Origin: CAVBBU01 sp963593765
Lineage (GTDB): Bacteria > Bacillota > Clostridia > Lachnospirales > Lachnospiraceae
Direction of reading: 5' to 3'
DNA length: 30,527 bases
NCBI GenBank assembly: GCA_963593765.1
Contig: CAVBBU010000009.1
Span: 1-30,527, forward strand
Both the position numbers and the translations under genes were made by a program. This document shows positions 24,943-30,527 of the stretch, piece after piece; within the stretch, counting starts at the first letter, position 1, and each line of letters starts with the position of its first letter. A model generated the notes under the pieces. It was given only the letters and a program-made list of their open reading frames with translations, was not told the DNA's origin and did no database searches.

Positions 24943-24980
24943 GACATATCACCTGGTCACTGTAGATCAGGTGATATGTC
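24943..24980 (+). other. Strong hairpin between dnaK and dnaJ, no U-tract
   Basis: GACATATCACCTG (24943-24955) pairs perfectly with CAGGTGATATGTC (24968-24980), and GTC/GAT extends the stem by three more pairs (one G-U), leaving a six-base loop. No T-run follows on the plus strand (GTATATATG), so it should not terminate efficiently. It may set the 3' end of a dnaK mRNA or its stability. Confidence 0.85.
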
Positions 24981-25019
24981 GTATATATGAATCCGATAAT
25001 ATATATACGGAGATAGGAA

Positions 25020-26153
25020 ATGGCAGAACAAAAAAGAGATTATTATGAGGTGCTAGGAGTCGACAAAAATGCCGATGCCGATGCACTAAAAAAAGCATAC
25101 AGACAGCTAGCTAAAAAGTATCACCCTGATGCAAATCCCGGAGATAAGGAGGCTGAGCAAAAGTTTAAGGAAGCTAGTGAGGCCTACTCAGTTCTTAGTG
25201 ACCCGGATAAGAGAAGACAGTATGATCAATTTGGACATGCTGCATTTGATGGAGCAGGAGCAGGCGGCGGCTTCGGTGGCTTTGACTTTAACTCAGCAGA
25301 TATGGGAGATATATTTGGCGATATATTCGGAGACATATTTGGCGGCGGAAGAAGTCAGGGACAAAGAAGCGGTCCTATGCGTGGAGCTAATGTAAGAACT
25401 GGAGTAAGGCTTACATTTGAGGAGGCTGTTTTTGGATGCGAAAAGGAAATAACTATAAACTACAAGGAGGAGTGTAAGTCCTGTCACGGAACTGGTGCGA
25501 AGGCAGGCTCATCTCCGGTTACATGTTCTAAGTGTAAGGGAAGTGGTAAAATAGTTACAGTTTCGCAGTCATTTTTTGGAAGTGTTCAAAATGTTCAAAC
25601 CTGTCCGGACTGTAGAGGAACAGGTAAGGTGATAAAGGATAAGTGTCCTGACTGCTATGGCACAGGATATAAGACAGTCAAAAAGACCTTTAAGGTTAGC
25701 ATACCTGCAGGCATAGACAATGGCATGTCAGTTCGTATGTCCGGTGGTGGTGAGCCAGGGACAAATGGAGGCGGACGCGGAGACCTATTAGTTGAAGCAG
25801 TAGTTAGTCCACATCCTATATTTAAAAGACAGGATACTAATATATTCTCTACCGTTCCGATAACATTTACCAAGGCGGCACTTGGAGGACCTATAAGAGT
25901 TAAAACTGTAGATGGTGAGGTTGAGTACGAGGTTAAGGCAGGAACCCAGACAGATACTAAGGTTAGACTTAGAGGAAAGGGAGTTCCGTCACTTAGATAC
26001 AAGGGAACTAGAGGCGACCACTATATAACGCTTGTAGTTCAGGTACCAACAAGCATGACTCAGGCACAAAGAGAAGCGCTAAAGAGCTTTGACGAGGTTA
26101 TGTACGGTGCTGCAGAGGATAGTAGTAAAAAGAAAAAGGGAATATTTAAATAA
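25020..26153 (+). CDS. dnaJ: Chaperone DnaJ (Hsp40)
   Basis: DnaJ delivers substrates to DnaK and stimulates its ATPase. The 377-residue product is a full type I DnaJ. It has a J-domain with HPD at about residues 34-36, a Gly/Phe-rich region (about 75-115, DIFGDIFGDIFGG), four zinc-binding CxxCxGxG repeats starting near residue 151, and a C-terminal substrate domain. It starts 82 bp after dnaK, beyond the hairpin. A terminator follows at 26174-26193. Confidence 0.98.
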   Translation: MAEQKRDYYEVLGVDKNADADALKKAYRQLAKKYHPDANPGDKEAEQKFKEASEAYSVLSDPDKRRQYDQFGHAAFDGAGAGGGFGGFDFNSADMGDIFGDIFGDIFGGGRSQGQRSGPMRGANVRTGVRLTFEEAVFGCEKEITINYKEECKSCHGTGAKAGSSPVTCSKCKGSGKIVTVSQSFFGSVQNVQTCPDCRGTGKVIKDKCPDCYGTGYKTVKKTFKVSIPAGIDNGMSVRMSGGGEPGTNGGGRGDLLVEAVVSPHPIFKRQDTNIFSTVPITFTKAALGGPIRVKTVDGEVEYEVKAGTQTDTKVRLRGKGVPSLRYKGTRGDHYITLVVQVPTSMTQAQREALKSFDEVMYGAAEDSSKKKKGIFK

Positions 26154-26173
26154 GTAAAAGGAGCTAGGGTTGC

Positions 26174-26200
26174 GAGAGCCAATCTTGGCTCTTTTCATTT
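26174..26200 (+). terminator. Rho-independent terminator after dnaJ
   Basis: AGAGCCAA (26175-26182) pairs with TTGGCTCT (26185-26192), followed by a T-rich run (TTTTCATTTT). It likely separates the heat-shock transcript from the prmA operon. Confidence 0.75.
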
Positions 26201-26236
26201 TGAATATGCATTGGGAAGGGTAAAAAGCATATGAAC

Positions 26237-26265
26237 TTGAAGCCGATATGCCTTTTTGGTAGAAT
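26237..26265 (+). promoter_or_regulatory. Promoter for prmA-rsmE-nifS-thiI
   Basis: TTGAAG (26237-26242), 17 bases, TAGAAT (26260-26265), with a TGG extended -10. The -35 box lies in the loop of a hairpin made by AAAAAGCATAT (26222-26232) and ATATGCCTTTTT (26246-26257), which may act as a second terminator. Confidence 0.65.
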
Positions 26266-26295
26266 AGAGAGGATTTTGATTAAAGAGGTATATAT

Positions 26296-27270
26296 ATGAA
26301 GTGGGAGAAATTTACCATACATACAAAAGCTGATGCAACAGATCTAATAAGTGCTATGCTTAGCGACATAGGTATAGAAGGAATAGAGATAGTTGATAAA
26401 AAGCCATTATCAGAGAAGGACACTAAGGGAATGTTTATAGATATACTTCCAGACCTGGGAGTTGATGATGGCAGGGCGGATATAAGCTTTTACCTTGAGC
26501 CAGATTCTAATATAGAAGAAACTCTTAGTAAGGTAAGAGAGGGTTTAAATGAGCTTGAAGATTTTACCGAGCTTGGAGATAAAACTATAACTAAAAGTGA
26601 AACAGAGGATAAGGACTGGATAAATAACTGGAAGCAGTTTTTTAAACCATTTACAGTTGAGGACATCCTTATTAAGCCAACATGGGAAAACATTCCAGAA
26701 ACAGATAAAGGTAAGATACTTATAGAGATAGATCCCGGGACAGCCTTTGGAACAGGCTCGCATGAAACGACTCAGCTATGCATTAAGGCACTTAACAAGT
26801 ATATAAAGGAAATGAAGGCTAGTAATAAGAATATAAATATTCTTGATGTCGGCACAGGAAGCGGCATACTAGGGATAGCTGCACTTAAGCTTGGAGCTAA
26901 TCATGTTTTTGCAACAGACCTTGATGAGTGTGCTATAGATGCAGTACATGAAAATCTTACAACTAATCATATATCAAAAGATAACTTTGAGGTTTCTTGC
27001 GGCAATATAATAGATGATAAAAAAATTCAGGATAATGCCGGCTATGAGTGCTATGATATAGCAGTTGCAAATATACTAGCACCTATTATTATCATGCTTC
27101 AAAACGAGGTATATAAGCATATAAAGCATGGCGGAATATTTATATCATCTGGAATAATCGATATGAAGGAAGCAGATGTAGTCGCTGCTATAAAGGCTAA
27201 TCCAGAATTTGAAATACTGGAAATTAATCATCAGGGTGAATGGGTATCTGTTGTGGCAAGGAGAATATAA
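26296..27270 (+). CDS. prmA: Ribosomal protein L11 methyltransferase
   Basis: PrmA trimethylates ribosomal protein L11 with S-adenosylmethionine. The 324-residue product has the family's N-terminal substrate-recognition domain with NWKQFFKPF at about residues 115-123, the DPGTAFGTGSHETTQL motif, the SAM-binding DVGTGSGILGIAAL near 184-197 and the catalytic-site NILAPIII segment. AAAGAGG precedes the ATG at 26296. PrmA and RsmE commonly follow dnaJ in Firmicutes. Its stop codon overlaps the rsmE start by one base. Confidence 0.96.
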   Translation: MKWEKFTIHTKADATDLISAMLSDIGIEGIEIVDKKPLSEKDTKGMFIDILPDLGVDDGRADISFYLEPDSNIEETLSKVREGLNELEDFTELGDKTITKSETEDKDWINNWKQFFKPFTVEDILIKPTWENIPETDKGKILIEIDPGTAFGTGSHETTQLCIKALNKYIKEMKASNKNINILDVGTGSGILGIAALKLGANHVFATDLDECAIDAVHENLTTNHISKDNFEVSCGNIIDDKKIQDNAGYECYDIAVANILAPIIIMLQNEVYKHIKHGGIFISSGIIDMKEADVVAAIKANPEFEILEINHQGEWVSVVARRI

Positions 27271-28010
27271 TGTACCATTTTTTTGTTGAGCCTTCGCAGA
27301 TATATGATGGACATGCATATATAACAGGAGAGGATGTTAATCATATAGTTAATGTTCTTAGAATGAAAAAGGGCGAAGAGGTTCTTTTAAGCGATGGAAG
27401 TGATACAGATTATTTGTGTTCTATAGATATGCTTTCAGATGATAGAGTAGAGCTTTTGGTTATATCAGATAAGGAACCGTCAAGAGAGCTTCCATCTAAG
27501 ATATATCTGTATCAGGCGCTGCCAAAGCTTGATAAATTAGAATATATCATTCAAAAATCTGTAGAGCTTGGAGCATATTCTGTAGTTCCGGTAGAAACAA
27601 GCAGATGTATCGTTAAGCTGGATGAAAAAAAGTCAAGGTCAAAAAGAGAGCGTTGGCAGTCTATAGCCGAGGCGGCAGCAAAGCAGTCAAAAAGAAGTAT
27701 AATTCCGGAAATTAAAGCTCCTGTAAGTTTTAAAAAAGCCTTGGAGGATGCAAGCGATTTTGATATAAAGCTTATAGCATATGAAAATGCCGGCGATATG
27801 AATAAAACAAGAGCTATTATTGATAGCATTAAGCCGAGTCAGAGCATTGCCATATTTATAGGACCTGAGGGCGGCTTTGAAGAGGGTGAGGTTAGCATGG
27901 CAGAGAAAAGTGACTTTAAGGAAATAACGCTTGGCAAAAGAATACTTAGAACAGAGACAGCAGGCCTTGCAATTCTTTCATGGCTCATGCTCAAATTAGA
28001 GGAAGCATAA
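27270..28010 (+). CDS. rsmE: 16S rRNA m3U1498 methyltransferase
   Basis: RsmE methylates N3 of U1498 in 16S rRNA near the decoding site. The 246-residue SPOUT-family product has an N-terminal PUA-like domain (MYHFFVEPSQ onward) and a C-terminal knotted domain with FIGPEGGFEEGE near residue 197 and TLGKRILRTETAGLA near the end. The start is the ATG at 27270, overlapping the prmA stop (TAATG) with AAGGAG six bases upstream. An in-frame start at 27240 lies inside prmA and lacks a site. Confidence 0.96.
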   Translation: MYHFFVEPSQIYDGHAYITGEDVNHIVNVLRMKKGEEVLLSDGSDTDYLCSIDMLSDDRVELLVISDKEPSRELPSKIYLYQALPKLDKLEYIIQKSVELGAYSVVPVETSRCIVKLDEKKSRSKRERWQSIAEAAAKQSKRSIIPEIKAPVSFKKALEDASDFDIKLIAYENAGDMNKTRAIIDSIKPSQSIAIFIGPEGGFEEGEVSMAEKSDFKEITLGKRILRTETAGLAILSWLMLKLEEA

Positions 28011-29164
28011 TGGAAATTTATTTTGATAATTCAGCTACAACTAAGGTATGCAAACCCTCTGTAGATATTATGATAAAAGCTATGCAGAAGGATTATGGCA
28101 ATCCATCCTCTAAGCATATTTTAGGAATGAGGGCTGAGCAATATGTAAAGGATGCAGCAAAGATAATAGCAAATACATTAAAGGTAGAAGATAAAAATAT
28201 TTTATTTACATCAGGCGGAACAGAGTCTAATAATATGGCACTTATAGGCTGCTCTATGGCGAGAGCCAGAATAGGAAAGCATATTATAATAACAAGCATT
28301 GAGCATCCTGCTGTATATGCTCCGGTTGATTATCTTGAGAGTCTTGGATATGAGGTGACAGTTCTCTCAGTTGATAGTAAGGGACATATATCGCTTGAGG
28401 AGCTAGAGGATAGCATTAGAGAAGATACAGTTATAGTATCTACTATGTATGTTAATAATGAAGTTGGGGCTGTAGAGCCAGTTGAAGAAATAGCAAAAAT
28501 TATTCATAAGAAAAATCCTGAAACTTACTACCATGTAGATGCAATTCAGGCATATGGCAAGTATAATATATATCCTAAAAGACTTGGCATAGATCTTTTA
28601 TCAGCAAGCGGACACAAGTTTCATGGACCTAAGGGAGTAGGCTTTTTATATATAGATCCCAGAGTTAGAATAAAGCCTATTATATATGGCGGTGGTCAGC
28701 AAAAGGGACTTAGAAGCGGAACTATTAATGTTCCTGCTATAGCAGGCATGGGAGCTGCAGCTAAGTATATATATGATGATTTTGATAACCAGATAAACTC
28801 GATAATTAAGATAAAGGATCATATAATAGATGAGCTTTCAAATGTGGAAGGAATAACTATCAATTCCTATAAGGGTGATGGTAGTGCTCCGCATATAATA
28901 AGCATTTCTATAGAAGATGTTCGTGCGGAGGTTATGCTTCATGCACTTGAGGAAAGAGGTATATATGTATCGAGCGGCTCGGCATGCTCATCTAACCATC
29001 CAGGGATATCAGGCACTTTAAAGGGTATAGGTATAGATGATAGGCTGCTTGATTCAACTATAAGAATAAGCCTGTGCGAGGATAATACAATAGAAGAAGC
29101 AGATATATGCATAGCTGCGATAAAGGAGCTGTCAGCTATGCTAAGAAGATATACTAGGAGATAA
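28010..29164 (+). CDS. Cysteine desulfurase (NifS/IscS family, likely partner of ThiI)
   Basis: This PLP enzyme takes sulfur from cysteine as a persulfide. The 384-residue product has the family start YFDNSATTKV, the PLP lysine K203 in SASGHKFHGP, and the persulfide cysteine Cys326 in SSGSACSSNH. Its stop is two bases before the thiI start. In Bacillus a NifZ-type desulfurase paired with ThiI supplies sulfur for 4-thiouridine at position 8 of tRNA, and this pair looks alike. It begins at the overlap with the rsmE stop (TAATG). A general IscS role in iron-sulfur cluster assembly is not excluded, but no iscU follows. Confidence 0.93.
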   Translation: MEIYFDNSATTKVCKPSVDIMIKAMQKDYGNPSSKHILGMRAEQYVKDAAKIIANTLKVEDKNILFTSGGTESNNMALIGCSMARARIGKHIIITSIEHPAVYAPVDYLESLGYEVTVLSVDSKGHISLEELEDSIREDTVIVSTMYVNNEVGAVEPVEEIAKIIHKKNPETYYHVDAIQAYGKYNIYPKRLGIDLLSASGHKFHGPKGVGFLYIDPRVRIKPIIYGGGQQKGLRSGTINVPAIAGMGAAAKYIYDDFDNQINSIIKIKDHIIDELSNVEGITINSYKGDGSAPHIISISIEDVRAEVMLHALEERGIYVSSGSACSSNHPGISGTLKGIGIDDRLLDSTIRISLCEDNTIEEADICIAAIKELSAMLRRYTRR

Positions 29165-29166
29165 GT

Positions 29167-30348
29167 ATGAAATATAAATCATTTTTAATTAAGTATGGAG
29201 AGATAGGCTGTAAGGGCAAGAACAGATATAAGTTCGAGGATGCCCTTATGAAGCAGATACGAATTGCACTTACCCATGTTAAAGGAAAGCATGTTGTAAG
29301 CAAGGAGTATGGAAGAATATATGTAGATACAGACGGTGACTATGATTATGATGACACGGTAGATGCACTTACGAGAGTTTTTGGAATAGTTGCTATATGT
29401 CCGATGGTTAGAGTAGAGGCTAAGAACCTTGATGAGCTAAAGGCAAACATAGTCGAATATATAGACACTGTATATGAGAATAAAAATATAAGCTTCAAGA
29501 TTAATACAAAAAGAGCAGATAAGAGCTTTCCTGCAACCTCAGATATAATCAATGCTGAGCTTGGCGGAGCTGTGCTTGATGCATATCCGAACATGAGCGT
29601 AGATGTACATAAGCCTGATGCAGAAATCAAGGTGGAGATACGTCAGCATATAAATATATATTCTGAGAGCATTAAGGGACCCGGCGGTATGCCTATAGGA
29701 ACTAATGGACGTGCGATGCTTCTTCTTTCAGGTGGTATAGACTCGCCTGTTGCTGGATATATGATAGCAAAAAGGGGAGTTAGAATAGAGGCTGTATATT
29801 TTCATGCACCGCCATATACTAGTGAGAGGGCTAAGCAAAAAGTTGTCGACCTTGCAAAGCTAGTTTCAAAATATGCAGGTGCAATTAATCTTCATATAAT
29901 TAATTTTACAGATATACAGCTGGCTATATATGAGAACTGTCCGCATGATGAGCTTACTATAATAATGCGTAGATATATGATGAGAATTGCAGAGACTATA
30001 GCTAAGTCTAATGATGATATGGCACTTATTACAGGTGAGAGCATAGGGCAGGTTGCTAGTCAGACAGTGCAGTCACTTGTTTCGACTAATGAGGTCTGCA
30101 CCATGCCGGTCTTTAGACCGCTTATAGGATTTGATAAGCAGGATATAGTAGACATATCAGAAAAGATAGGAACGTATGAAACGTCTATACAGCCGTATGA
30201 GGATTGCTGTACTATATTTGTAGCAAAGCATCCGGTTACTAAGCCGGAGGTAGAGCTTATTAAAAAATCAGAAAAGAAGCTTGAGGGGATTATCGAGCCG
30301 CTTGTTGAGAAGGCGCTTGAGACTAAGGAGCGGATACTTTGCCGATGA
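29167..30348 (+). CDS. thiI: tRNA 4-thiouridine synthetase ThiI
   Basis: ThiI activates U8 of tRNA with ATP and receives sulfur as a persulfide. The 393-residue product has an N-terminal ferredoxin-like region, a THUMP domain (about residues 60-165), and a PP-loop pyrophosphatase domain with LLLSGGIDSPVAG near residues 185-197 and a CCTIF segment near the end. The rhodanese domain of enterobacterial ThiI is absent, which is usual in Firmicutes, so sulfur is probably passed directly from the desulfurase at 28010-29164. AGGAGA precedes the ATG. Confidence 0.95.
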   Translation: MKYKSFLIKYGEIGCKGKNRYKFEDALMKQIRIALTHVKGKHVVSKEYGRIYVDTDGDYDYDDTVDALTRVFGIVAICPMVRVEAKNLDELKANIVEYIDTVYENKNISFKINTKRADKSFPATSDIINAELGGAVLDAYPNMSVDVHKPDAEIKVEIRQHINIYSESIKGPGGMPIGTNGRAMLLLSGGIDSPVAGYMIAKRGVRIEAVYFHAPPYTSERAKQKVVDLAKLVSKYAGAINLHIINFTDIQLAIYENCPHDELTIIMRRYMMRIAETIAKSNDDMALITGESIGQVASQTVQSLVSTNEVCTMPVFRPLIGFDKQDIVDISEKIGTYETSIQPYEDCCTIFVAKHPVTKPEVELIKKSEKKLEGIIEPLVEKALETKERILCR

Positions 30349-30351
30349 GTT

Positions 30352-30397
30352 AAAAATGCACATTAGCATATACTAATAAAGTATTTTTGCAGTTTTT
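30352..30397 (+). terminator. Weak candidate terminator after thiI
   Basis: AAAAAT (30352-30357) could pair with ATTTTT (30383-30388) around an inner ATTAG/CTAAT pair (30362-30366 and 30373-30377), followed by a GCAGTTTTT run. The stem is entirely AT pairs, so it is weak. No gene is seen from 30349 to the end of the window. Confidence 0.35.
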
Positions 30398-30428
30398 ATA
30401 AATCAAGATAATTTTGACGGATTTAGAA

Positions 30429-30507
30429 CCTACATATATATGCTAAGACTTAGTTTGTTATATGTTAATACATACGCCCTCTTAGCAGCACATACGTATA
30501 ATGCAGG
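30429..30507 (-). repeat. Inverted copy of the terminal repeat element
   Basis: Read on the minus strand this segment starts CCTGCATTATACGTATGTGC and ends TCTTAGCATATATATGTAGG. It matches the element at 87-167, including the GGGCGTATGTATTA centre, with a few short indels. The ends are imperfect inverted repeats (CCTGCAT and ATGTAGG). It lies 81 bp after thiI. Confidence 0.75.
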
Positions 30508-30527
30508 TACGTTCGCACTCTAGTGTT

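Noticed and set aside
30349..30428. Start of another gene after thiI
   Set aside because: No ORF with a ribosome binding site was seen; the stretch is AT-rich with a weak hairpin before the repeat.

Overview
The window is a stretch of chromosomal housekeeping genes from an AT-rich, Gram-positive-type anaerobe. It is most likely a member of the Clostridia, family Lachnospiraceae. The evidence is a tig-clpP-clpX-engB cluster, a DUF4364 gene, a DUF5717/DUF5716 gene pair that I associate from memory with Lachnospiraceae, an hrcA-grpE-dnaK-dnaJ operon under a perfect CIRCE operator, strong Shine-Dalgarno sites, and very heavy use of ATA (Ile) and AGA (Arg) codons. I see no transposase, phage gene, CRISPR array, rRNA or tRNA.

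Layout. Positions 1-373 hold no gene. They carry an ~80-90 bp repeat in direct copies, then a good sigma-A promoter. Positions 374-4216 are trigger factor, ClpP, ClpX and the ribosome-assembly GTPase EngB (protein folding, proteolysis, ribosome assembly). A convergent DUF4364 gene (4234-4752, minus) is divergent from a long plus-strand operon (4867-14626). That operon holds a 1189-aa DUF5717-type protein, an Hsp70/actin-fold-like DUF5716-type protein, a small TPR protein, valyl-tRNA synthetase, an unlisted 47-aa ORF, and a membrane-anchored TPR protein. It runs tail to tail into a class A penicillin-binding protein (14623-17292, minus) with a structured leader. Next come yigZ and aroE (plus), then thiamine pyrophosphokinase and two secreted 3D-domain proteins (minus). 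Last is the heat-shock operon hrcA-grpE-dnaK-dnaJ, followed by prmA-rsmE-nifS/iscS-like-thiI (plus), which ends near 30348. The final ~100 bp carry another copy of the terminal repeat in the opposite orientation.

How the genes work together. Three themes recur. One is protein quality control: trigger factor, ClpXP, the HrcA/CIRCE-controlled DnaK system, and possibly the uncharacterised Hsp70-like DUF5716 protein. The second is envelope growth: PBP1A, two 3D-domain wall enzymes and a membrane TPR protein. The third is translation and RNA modification: ValS, EngB, PrmA, RsmE, and a cysteine desulfurase feeding ThiI.

Most interesting points. (1) The three-gene DUF5717/DUF5716/TPR operon, whose DUF5716 member aligns by eye with the DnaK of this same window but has altered nucleotide-binding loops. 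(2) WalR-like boxes (TGTWAH-N5-TGTWAH) upstream of the PBP and both 3D-domain genes, sitting just downstream of consensus promoters for the 3D genes. (3) A dispersed repeat with imperfect inverted ends at both edges of the window. (4) A rho-independent terminator in the leader of the thiamine pyrophosphokinase gene. (5) A 47-aa ORF with a good ribosome binding site between valS and the TPR gene. All family names come from reading the sequence and memory, with no database search.
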